Source: Rhynchosporium graminicola (Eukaryota > Ascomycota > Leotiomycetes > Helotiales > Ploettnerulaceae). Taken from it: DNA of 64,000 nucleotides. The notes under the pieces were generated by a model, which did not search any database, was not told where the DNA came from, and was given only the letters and a program-made list of their open reading frames with translations. Positions 27,201 to 36,805 of the stretch are shown piece by piece. The first letter of the stretch is position 1, and every line of letters begins with the position of its first letter. The DNA lies in the NCBI GenBank assembly GCA_900074885.1, contig FJUW01000003.1:394512-458511 (forward strand), read 5' to 3'. Position numbers and translations under genes: made by a program.

Positions 27201-28090
27201 TAAGCTCTTTACCTCTTTCTATTAGTAAACTAATAGATAAATAGAGATTATAAACTAGTATATTAACTAACGCTTTAGACCTTTTATTAATTATTACTAG
27301 AGTAACTAAGGCGAACTACTACTAATAATAGACCGCGCCTAAGTAACTCTACCTTACGATTCTATTAGTATAGCGCTATATACCTTTAAATATAGTATAT
27401 TACCGCGGAATAGCTAGGATTAGAAGTAACTTACTAGATTAATACTATAAGAGAAGCTTAATTATACTAATACTAAATCTTTAGCTAAATATGCTAAATC
27501 CGCTATCGAGGTTATAAAAGCTAATATACTAGCTACTTAGCAGAGAATAAGCGCTATAACTAACCCGAAACGGCATAATATCGACTAGGAAGTTAGAGAT
27601 AAGATATTTCTCTTTATAAGGAACCTTAAGAATTACTAGCTAAGTAAGAAGCTATCTAGCCTCTAAGTAGGATTATACTAGGTCTTAGCTAAGATCAGAT
27701 ACTCTTATAAGCTAGATTTACCCCAAGGATCATCTATATATAATATATTCGCATCCGAATTACTCTTTAAGGACCCGGACGACTTATTACTAAGCTAGGA
27801 GTTACTAAACCTACCCTCGGAGGTTATTACTACTTAAGAAGAGTAAGAGTTATAAGATATACTCGCTATATAGCTCCTAAGAGGTAATCTGAAGTATTAG
27901 GTTAGTTAGCTAGGCTATAACCCGAACCTGACTTAGTATAACGCTTCTGATCTAATAAGTACTCTATATAAGCTTAGAGACTTCTACGCTACTAACTTAA
28001 GTAAACCTGGACCTCTATATAAACTAGATTAATAGATTAAGGCCTAGGAAAATAGGATAGATAACTATAGTTACTTAGAAGATAATAAGC
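24230..28090 (+). pseudogene. Chromovirus pol remnant (PR-RT-RNaseH-IN-chromodomain)
   Basis: The protease word is LIDTRANSYLFI near 24250 (DTG intact in the second copy at 60561-60569). RT follows at about 25200-25700 with FVKKANRGLRFYI, KLDIRVVFNYIRI and AYLDNILIYS, where YLDD is expected. Integrase runs to about 27700 and includes an ISD-RA-LVLSF core and a TLPYDSI-like block. A chromodomain at about 27855-27955 reads LLRGNLKY.VS.LGYNPNL with stops in place of conserved basic or aromatic codons, and the frame tails off near 28090. Chromodomains steer such elements to heterochromatin. The region is now non-coding because of dense RIP stops. Confidence 0.88.
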
Positions 28091-28162
28091 TATTATAATT
28101 ACTAGTATTAAAATTTATTACTAAGGATAATTCCCTGATTATGCCTTATAATAACGCTATAT

Positions 28163-29130
28163 CTAAAACTCTACTTCCTTTACTACTTCTATTTCTTTAG
28201 CTTTCTCTTCTAAGTTCTCCGGAACTTCTAGTAAATCTAGAATATCTAGAACCGGAACTACTATATCTAACTCCTTACCTAAATCTATTAACGTAGCCTT
28301 AGTAATAGACTAAGTATAATAGCTAATCTTATAAGGTTTCTTCTTTAGAGAAAGTCTAGAAGTATTCAGATCTGATATTATCTCTAAACTAGAAGGTAAA
28401 TTCCTCTTTCCTTTAGTATTAGATATTATAGCTTTAAATATAACTTTCTTTATAAATTCCCGTATAATACTATTTAACTCTTTCGTTTACTTTAATACTA
28501 TTTATACTATTAACTTAGACTTCGCTAAATCTACTATTAAAAGATCTAGATCTTATATCATGTTAGTATTATATTAGTATCTAAGGATTTAAGATCTTAA
28601 CTTACTACTTTAATAAACTCTAACTCTTTAAATACTTTCTCTATAGAACGCTTTAAAGCTTAAGTCTCTACTAATTATATAATAGTAATCTCTAACGTAG
28701 TAATAAGAGTAGTAGATTTCGTAAGATAATAGATCTGATTAATCGCCTTATAGGTAGCTACGATACCGCCTCGATTCAGCTCCGCGTCCTTAGCTTTATT
28801 ATTAGAAAGTAAACCGGATAAAATAGTATATTTCGTATTAATATAGTTAAGTAACTATAACGCGTTAATATATATAACTATATTTAGGTTTAAGTAACTT
28901 ATATACTTATAACTGCTCTTTAATACTAAATAATACTTATAAAGCTTAGAGTTAAGCTTATTAAATAAGTATAAGAGTTCTAAAACAGGAGTATTATTAT
29001 ACTTTATCTTAAGGAAAGCGCGGATATACTATAGGTAATATATACGATACGCCGGCGAAAGAGTACTAGTAGGAACTAGTAAAGGTACTATAGGAGTTAG
29101 TATTATAGATCCGTGAAACCCTTATATTAT
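28163..29130 (-). pseudogene. Antisense coding-like region in the chromovirus, unknown product
   Basis: Read on the minus strand, this region behaves like a RIP-damaged gene of roughly 320 codons. A long stretch runs from about 29120 to 28580 with few stops, nearly all TAG/TAA where Gln would fit (words include LYLFNKLNSKLYKYY and KDAELNRGGIVATYKAINQ). A second frame then continues to a TAG at 28163-28165 (words include LGKELDIVVPVLDILDLL). The frame change near 28570 could be an indel, an intron or two overlapping ORFs. It converges with the end of pol. I recognise no retroelement domain. The plus strand here is much less protein-like. Confidence 0.5.
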
Positions 29131-29165
29131 ACTTAAGGACTATCCTTAAAACTAAGATAGGAAAC

Positions 29166-29343
29166 TATCGCAAGGTTACGTTGATCTTCAGAGTAAGGCA
29201 TAGAGTAGTTGAATGATGTTTATTGCATTGCAGTACTAATTACTATAGAGAGTCGACAGAAGATATTATCTAGGAATATCCGCACGGACTATACACGTGA
29301 CTATAGTCACCTGATCTATGCTAAGACCTATATCCTCGTAACA
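29166..29343 (-). repeat. 3' LTR of copia B (left end on + strand)
   Basis: 178 bp, TATCGCAAGG...CTCGTAACA on the plus strand, matching 34574-34751. It contains the perfect 14-nt palindrome GTGACTATAGTCAC at 29297-29310. Confidence 0.94.
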
Positions 29344-29639
29344 TACCCCTCTATAGAGATACTATAAAGTCGGTAACTTCTATAGGTACGAGTAACCTAA
29401 TTTCCTGTAATTAGTCGATTATACTATCGTATGCGTACGTATAGTGATACTCCTAGAGACTAGAACTATGCCTCGATATCACGTGAACTAGATAAACCCT
29501 AGGTTCTGTAATTCCTTTAAGATAGTCTGCCTTCCCGATTGATATCTATACCCCTTATTCTAGGTGTAAAACAGTTATATTTAGTATTACTATAAAGGCC
29601 TTAAGGTCTTATGGGCTAAGTGGTTTAGTGAAACTATCT

Positions 29640-31390
29640 ACCGTGTTCTCTTTTAAGGGTATATACTAAGGGTCTAAATGACCTCTAGCGACCTCCTAGC
29701 GAAAGTAGTGGAATTTGATATCGATGTGCTTAGTACGCTAGTATAATTCAGGGTTCTCTGATAGAGATAACGCTCTCTGATTATCGTACTGTATCTCTAT
29801 ACTTCTAGAGTCTGGCTTATTATAGCCTAGCTCCTTTAGTACTTGACGTATCTATGAAGCTTCTCTAGTAAAGGCGCATATAGCTATATACTCTGCTTCT
29901 GTAGAGGCAAGAGCTATAGTAGTCTGTCGCTTTGAAATAGCTGACAAAATACCTCCTGTAAGGAAGAAATATATTCCGGTGTGCGATACTCTATCGATTC
30001 GGTTACCGGCCTAATCAGAGTCGCAGAAACCTCTTAATTTTATCTTCTCTCTGTCGGTAACGTCTCCTCCGTAAGTCGTAGCGTAGTACTTCGTACCTTA
30101 TAGGTACGTAAGTACTCTCTTAGCGCTCGTAAGGTATTAAGGTAATAGATTTATTAGAAATTATAATAGTATAGAGTAGTAGTATAGTATATCCTAGCGA
30201 GTATAAGCTAGGTACTATAAACTACTATAAAGCTATTAATATAGCTTGATTTCTTATGGAGTAGCTACTCCCTTGAATTTAACTATAGAAACCTCTGAAC
30301 TAGTAGTAAAGGGCGTATCGGCGCTCTTATAGTTAGTTATTCTAAATCGATCTAATATCTTATCGATATACGTATCTTAGTAAAGAGAAATCGTCTTCTT
30401 CTCTCTATCACGTATAATTCTGACTCTAAGGAAGTACTTGGCTAGTCTAGCTGGAAGGATATTAAATATAGTAAGAAGCTTCACTTTGAGCTCTTTAAGT
30501 GCTAATCTAGCCTTTGAGATAACTAGGAAATCGTCGATATAAGTAATAATAATAATCTTAGTTTCTCTATTAATATATACGTAATTATCAGTTTATAAAG
30601 GTATAAAGTCGATAATACCGAACTCCTTGCGTAGTATCTCTTACTAGAGGCGTGTAGACTGCTTCAGATCGTATAGAGCTTTTAGTAAGAGTATATATTT
30701 ATCGTCTGTAAGTGTACGCCCAAATTATCTATAAAATAGTAGTAATTTGATGTATATCTAGGTGTCGGCTTCACTATATAAGAATACTATTACTATATTA
30801 AACTATTCGACTTCTAAGTCGTACTCCGCTGTAACTACTAAGCTTATCTTCTAAGTAGAAGATTTATAGACTCCGGTATACGTCTGATTATAATCGTGAC
30901 TAAATCGTTACGTATAACCTTAGACTATAAATCTGACTTTATATTTATCGATTTTGCTATTCATATCTCTTTTAGTTTTGAAAACTAGACGAGAACTTAG
31001 TACTCTGCACCCTTTTAGTATATTAGAGCGACTTATAGTCTTCTAAGTCGACTTCTCTTTAAGAGATTAGTACTCCTTGATAACCGCCTTCTTCTATTCT
31101 AGCTAATTAGGTCTCTTTATAGCCTGATCTAAGGTAGTCGGATCGTCTAAAAATAGCGACTCTTCTTAAGCTATATAGAAGGCTAGTTGATACTGACTAG
31201 TACTCTCTATCTCTTCTTCTAATAGAGAGATAGCATGGGAGTAGCTATTATTTAGTTCCGGGGTTGCCTTAGGCGTCGAATTTAGAGTCTGATTCGGATT
31301 ATTATAACTAGAGCGTATAGCCCTAGGGACGTACTCCGGTATATAGTTCTTGGATCTAGGAGGCCTACTACGCTTCTTTTGTATAGTAAT
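29640..31390 (-). pseudogene. Copia B reverse transcriptase-RNase H remnant
   Basis: On the minus strand the RT catalytic motif is readable as ITYIDDFLVISKARLAL, with YIDD encoded at 30530-30541. RNase H is recognisable near 29880-29925 as QTTIALASTEAEYIAI, the canonical copia word around the catalytic Glu. Scattered TAG/TAA stops at likely Gln/Trp codons interrupt the frame. Borders are approximate. Confidence 0.85.
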
Positions 31391-31834
31391 TTACTCCGGA
31401 ATATCGACCTCTAGTGCTAGAACTTCGTCCTTAACTATAGACTCGGTATCTTCTATACTATCGATTTCGACTTCGGAATCCTCGTCTTGACTTATGATAC
31501 TTATATTAGGAGTAGTAGCGCTAGTAACCTCGATATCTTGATTTTGACTTAAAGTATCGATAGAATTATTACCCTTAGTTTGAGGTACTATTATAGTGTC
31601 TTCTTCGTGAGGTTCTATAACTAAACTGTCTTTATCAAATCGTAGATAAGAGGTACGAACTACTTTTCTATTGACTAGGTATCTATAGATATTATGACTT
31701 TCAAATCCTACTAGAATACCCTTTTTAGCTCTAGGAGCTACCTTATAGCTCTGGACTCTCTTCTCCTTATTAATTAGTATAAAGACAGGATATCCTAATA
31801 TACGAAGATACTTAATAGAGGGAGTATAGTTCAC
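31391..31834 (-). pseudogene. Copia B integrase C-terminal segment
   Basis: A 147-codon open stretch holding the copia integrase C-terminal hallmark: an INKEKRVQSYKVAPRAKKG word followed by GILVGFESHNIYRYL. A Glu/Asp/Ser-rich linker towards RT comes after. It is part of a formerly continuous pol frame rather than an independent gene. Confidence 0.85.
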
Positions 31835-32503
31835 TCCTAGTTTAATATCGTCTTAGAAGCACTTAAACGGAGTCTTCCCTTCTACTCTTGAAGTAGAGGT
31901 AAGGTTAGCGATATATATATAGGCGAGTAGAATCTCCGGCTATATATAGTCAGGTATATTCTGATCTACTATAACTATACGTACCTTCTCGATAATCGTA
32001 CGTATAGAGCGTTTAGCTCTTCTATCTTGCTCTAGAGTATACGGAGTAGACTCCTCTAGTAGTATTCTAAGGTAGTCGGTAAGCTCTTTTATCTGAGAGG
32101 GAGAGTACTCCTTACCCCTGTTATATCTCTATACCTTAATTTTGCGGTGATACTATATTTCGGCTAACTTGATTAGCTTTTGATTAGCTAGGTATATATC
32201 CGACTTCTTAGCGTAGGTAAAGGCCTACTTTCTAGTCGAATAGGCGCATGAGAAGATAGAGGCGTAAGAGTAACTATTCAGAGCCTTAGGTTTAAGGTGT
32301 ATTATATCTATATGGATTTCATCTATTGATCTGGCAGGTCGTGCACGTGCTAATACCTTATTAACCTTCCGAATAGGTCGGCCTTTCTCATATAGTACGT
32401 AAAGGCGAGTTCTACTAGTCTTAAGCTCTGTAAACTTTATACTAGTAACTATAGATTGAGTGCGTCGTACTACGTTAAAGCTAGCGTAATATATACGTCT
32501 GTG

Positions 32504-32842
32504 CTAAAGCTCTATATCGACTGTAGCTTGCTCTACTACTGTAGGTAAGCTTAAACCCGGAAGGCTAGCGTATCTTGCGCCGGAGGTCGTCTCTTCTTTA
32601 ATAATAAATAGATTCTTATTAATTATATAGATCTCCTTCTCCTTAGATATATAGAGAATAGAACTGCGCAAATAACCTCCTAATTTATTCAATTTAGAAC
32701 CGGAGTATAGGTAGACTAGAGACTGCGGGATATATAGTATATTATAGTACTCTAATATACGTATTATACTATTAGTCTTTATCGCCTTAATCGTATAACT
32801 TCTAATCCCGGTAGGGCGTAACGGCTTATTAACGGTAAGCAT
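32504..32842 (-). pseudogene. Copia B protease / pre-integrase segment
   Basis: A 112-codon open stretch between the gag remnant and the integrase region, with a word LYIPQSLVYLYSGSKLNKLGG typical of the post-protease, GAG-pre-integrase part of fungal copia elements. It is open only because RIP stops happen to be absent; stops flank it on both sides. Confidence 0.65.
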
Positions 32843-33931
32843 ATAGGGTAAGTCGTCTTTTAGCGTATATAAGGTAAATTTGGAAAGGTCGTTAGATATA
32901 TGCTCCGTAGCGCCGGTATCGAAGAGCTATCGTGACTTATTATAGTGAGAGAATATAGCTATAGAAGCCGTAATAGTAGGGAAATACGGTAAAAGGGCTG
33001 CGCTGAAGATACTACTATCGTCGGAATCGTTATCCTTCTTCTTTCTACTACTAGTCTTCTTCTTATTAGTCTTATTAGTCTTACTCTCTCCCTCCTTCTT
33101 CTTTAGCTATTCGGTATAAAGGATACACTTATTTCTAGACTTCTCCTTAAACTCTTTCTTCTTCTGCTTATTAATAATAAAATAGTTCTCTAGAGTATGC
33201 TTTAGCGATATCTATTTATAGTACTTATAAGTCGGCCTAGTTTGATCTTTACTAGCCGGCTTAGTAGCTCCTCCGCCGCTTCCTTTCTTAGGTATAGACT
33301 TATTGCTATATAGAGCTTAACCTGCTATCTTTCTAGTAGAGTTACTCGCTCTTACCTCGTTAGTAATATCTTTAATTAAACTGACTAAAGTCACTCCTAA
33401 TTTGGCCTTCTCGGTCGTATCTGGGTTATTACTAGAAGAAACTCTTAAGAGAGAACGTTATCTTTCAGCTTATATAGGCCACTTCTCTGAAACTACGGTA
33501 ATAAATATAATTAGATATTATACCGGAGGTAGAGCTATTATCAAAGTCTCTAATTTGATAATCGAGAGCTTAAAAGCGATAATAAACTTCTCTAGGGAGT
33601 TAAAATCGTTATACTAGAGCTTAACGTAATCTTATATAGCGTTATATACTAGTATATTACTACCTCTTTTGTACTGCGCCTATAAGGCCTCCTATATATC
33701 TAATACAGTAGTTTTACTAGTTATATACGCGAGAGGTCCGGCCTTATAATTCAGCGTGATTACTAGCTTTATTTAACTCTCTCTAGACTCCTAATCTTGC
33801 TATTTCTTAAGGGCTTTATTATCGACCTCGTTATCCTATTCGTTTACCTCTTTAGGCACGTAGTCACGAGATTTAACATTAAGAAACTTACTGATTCTAT
33901 TAGTTTTAGTAATATTTAGTACCTTATCTCT

Positions 33932-34315
33932 CTATTCCGTGTAGTTCTCTCCTCCCTTGAGCTTATAGCTATCTGCTAAGTTCAAAGACGTAGAGCTACT
34001 TATCTTCTTGCGTTTATATAGCTCTTCTAGCGTAGTCGTAGTAATAGGTTCCGATTCCGGGTCTTCCGGATCCTCTGGATAGTCCTGGGACGTCGAATTA
34101 GCGTCTATAGGGGGTAAATCGGGTATATTTTGAGTCCTGGGGACTTGGGTGGGTTCTGGCGCTAGCGCGGAAGACTCTGCACCTCGAGATGCGACAATTT
34201 CGGAATCGTCGACTTTGACTGCTATACGAGTACGAGTATTGAGTACTATACGGCTTATATGTGGTGTTGAAGACTCTAAAGACTCTTCAATAGAGCTAGA
34301 GTTGTCGGAGTACAC
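33932..34315 (-). pseudogene. Copia B N-terminal gag segment
   Basis: 127 codons, acidic and Ser/Pro/Glu-rich (contains PEDPEDPESEP), lying just inside the 5' LTR of copia B as expected for the start of gag. Composition is close to the ordinary genome, so this part has suffered little RIP. No domain is recognisable in it. Confidence 0.6.
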
Positions 34316-34573
34316 TTCTTCGACTTCTTCTAATGATAGCGTAGGTGCGATAGCTGAAGAACTCTCTCTATTAGCACTCTGCGCGACTATATTTGCTATA
34401 GAAAGACGCGCTAGTTTAACTGACTATACGCGTATACTATACCTTAATCGGAAGCTCGTAACTTGAATCTCTACCCTTAGTACTAAGAAACAGTTCGACG
34501 CTTACTGTTAAGAATTATAGTACTACTGCTTCTTTAAGTACTACTCTACTTCTGGCTATCGGGGCTCATAACC

Positions 34574-34751
34574 TATCGCAAGGTTACGTTGATCTTCAGA
34601 GTAAGGCATAGAGTAGTTGAATGATATTTATTATATTACAGTACTAATTACTATAGAGAGTCAATAGAAGATATTATCTAGGAATATCCGCACGGACCAT
34701 GCACGTGACTACAGTCACCTGATCCATGCCAAGACCCATATCCTCGCAACA
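34574..34751 (-). repeat. 5' LTR of copia B (right end on + strand)
   Basis: 178 bp, matching 29166-29343. It carries the near-palindrome GTGACTACAGTCAC at 34705-34718, next to a CACGTG hexamer. GAAAC, the target duplication, follows at 34752-34756. Confidence 0.94.
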
Positions 34752-35196
34752 GAAACTTATTTATATTAAGAGAAAAGTTAATTAAGTCGATTGATATATA
34801 AGATTATAGTAGACTACTATAGTAGTTAGTAATAATACCTACTCTAGGAGCTATATCGTAGTCTAGGGAGAATAAACTTATAAGTTAAAGTAGTTATCGC
34901 GGTTAAAAAGGAAAAGCTCTAATATTAATAAACCCTTTCCTTTATATACTTTACGCCCTACTTAAACTCGACTCCTATTATAAACAGATAAAGTAAATAC
35001 CGCTTACTGCCTGATTTAGAAGCTACGACTAATATAGCTCTATTATAGCGATATAACTAGTTAGAACCTAATAAAGAATTTACTACTACTAAAGAGCGGC
35101 TAGCGCCTATTATACGAATATCGACAAAAATAGTTATAATAAAGACTAATTCTAGTATAAACTATAACTTTCCGAGCTTAGGGTTAAGCTCTTCTT

Positions 35197-35206
35197 AGGG
35201 GAGGGG
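35197..35206 (+). other. Polypurine tract of the chromovirus
   Basis: AGGGGAGGGG sits four bases before the 3' LTR. In LTR retrotransposons this tract primes plus-strand DNA synthesis. Its lack of CA/TG sites explains why RIP has left it intact. Confidence 0.8.
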
Positions 35207-35209
35207 TAA

Positions 35210-35477
35210 TATAACGATAGCTTACCTGAATATCATATAAGAAGAAGGATAGATAATAGGGCCTAAGTTCATAGGTATCCCGGAAGAACTAGTATCCGAC
35301 CCGGTATAGTATCGGACTAGTACCGGTATATATATATAAGGTGCTTTATACCCTATCTCTTTTCTTCTTCTTTCCTTATCTTTTTATTTCCTTTATACTA
35401 GATTATATAAGATCGCTCTTAGCCTCCCTACTTATTTATTCTTACTTATATACCGCCTTGAGTCTTGTGTCGTTATA
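35210..35477 (+). repeat. 3' LTR of chromovirus copy 1
   Basis: 268 bp, TATAACGATA...TGTCGTTATA. It is the same length as the 5' LTR and the LTR at 58418-58685, and the target duplication GTAAC follows directly. Confidence 0.94.
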
Positions 35478-36805
35478 GTAACGATATTGAGATTTACCCT
35501 CTTAATACTAGGCATTTTATCTAGTATCGTTTCATTTAGTATCGATATTAGACTTTTAAACATATGATACTGAATAATAATTACTTGATCTAAAAATATA
35601 ATATAAAAATAGGTCGAAACGACTTTCTCTTGAAGTAGTTATACTACCCGAGGCAGATTCGTCTCCCACGTCAGAACCTAGTATCCAAACCGCGCTTAGA
35701 GGGGGGCGCGGGGGGGGCGGGGGGGGCAAGGGGTTGAGATCATGGATATAGTGTTTGATCGATACGCATTCGAAACCATCATGTCAAGGACAACAAGACA
35801 TTAGAGCTAGCTATGTACTACTGACGTTGGAGTATCGGCTAATTGAAGTTAGGTCATTGACTGGTTAGAACACTATTGGGATATAACTGATGTATTTTAC
35901 TTCCGAGTATTTATTCATACAAGACCTATTATCACCGGAGCACTTCAAGCTAGGCTTTTTGATGACGAAAGATGCAGTGTTAAAGTGGACGTCGAGTATG
36001 AAGAAACGTTCTCGAAAGTTGAAGATGTCCCGAAAGTAGAAGAATATTTTGGAGACTTACTAGCTCCGGGAGCCTACAGTTAAAAAATGGTGCGCAGCTT
36101 CGTGACTGTACAACAAAATATAAATTAAAGTCTTGTAAGGGTTTGTGGGTTTGATTTGTAAATATAGCGAGATCCTGGAATAATTTAGTAAGTTGTATGA
36201 TATTCTAAGCAAGTCATATCTTACTATTTTAGCAGTTCTTTATCATTGACAGATACGGGTAGTCTACCCGCTACCTCCAGTTCTGACAATTATATCGACA
36301 TTTAGATCAATCTCGATTTTCCCTTGCGAGGCTTCGAGGACTAAACGTTTTGTGAGCAGGACCTTTCGTGACCGTTTTTTGTCTGTGTGCAATCGGCAAT
36401 CTAGCTATCAAACAATAACTGGAGAAACACCTGAACAGTATCCTGAGCAATATGAAAATGCATTGGTCTAGTCACGGAAATCTGATCGTATGCTGAGTGA
36501 ACAATTTCTCCACGGTGACGAATGAAATTTCTTTAAACATATCAACGAACTAAGCTATATACAAAAAATAAAAGTTCGCATATGTGCAATTTTTAAAATC
36601 AGAAGTGACAGTCTGGGTCTCGTCTCGAGCAAGGAGATCGATCAGTCATCCCGTCAAAACAATACCATCCGTCTGTTTCTCGCCATTTCCCATGCTATTT
36701 GATCTCAAAGTTTTCTCGTACAGGTTTTCGAGCAGTGAGGTGTCAAGTCCTCATATCATCTTGGCAAAAAGTTGCTCGATGATAGCAGCGATGTAAGCGA
36801 GGCGC
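35478..36805. other. Right flank of the transposon block and 3' region of the cellobiohydrolase gene
   Basis: The first 200 bp are TA-rich like the element, then composition normalises. A run of guanines sits at 35700-35734 (listed separately). A stretch at about 36248-36350 resembles 8519-8640. I see no convincing gene; the last few hundred bases should hold the 3' UTR of the minus-strand GH7 gene. Confidence 0.45.
35700..35734 (+). other. G-rich tract with four or more G-runs
   Basis: Runs of about 6, 8, 8 and 4 guanines are separated by one to three bases (C, CGC, CAA). This satisfies the usual pattern for a G-quadruplex. It lies about 220 bp outside the chromovirus 3' LTR. Homopolymer length could also be affected by sequencing error. 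Confidence 0.6.

Larger units (their letters stand above)
29166..34751 (-). mobile_element. Ty1/copia family B (complete, reverse orientation, nested in the chromovirus)
   Basis: 5586 bp with 178-bp LTRs at 29166-29343 and 34574-34751, and GAAAC duplicated at 29161-29165 and 34752-34756. Coding sense is the minus strand: gag-like at the right, then protease/integrase, RT and RNase H towards the left. It is less damaged than the other elements, keeping open stretches of up to 147 codons and an intact YIDD reverse-transcriptase motif. LTR ends on the coding strand are TGTTGCGAGG...CCTTGCGATA. The two LTRs differ mainly by transitions. Confidence 0.95.
15891..35477 (+). mobile_element. Ty3/gypsy chromovirus, complete but RIP-degraded and twice interrupted
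   Basis: Two 268-bp LTRs (15891-16158 and 35210-35477) bound the element, with GTAAC duplicated at 15886-15890 and 35478-35482. Without the two copia inserts and their duplicated target bases it is about 7.8 kb. A purine tract, AGGGGAGGGG, lies just before the 3' LTR. Conceptual translation gives gag, protease, reverse transcriptase/RNase H, integrase and a C-terminal chromodomain in the usual chromovirus order. A minus-strand coding-like stretch follows pol. Numerous in-frame stops make it non-coding today. Confidence 0.95.

Noticed and set aside
33402..33617. 71-codon plus-strand ORF inside copia B
   Set aside because: It lies antisense to the copia B gag/protease region; no support as a gene.
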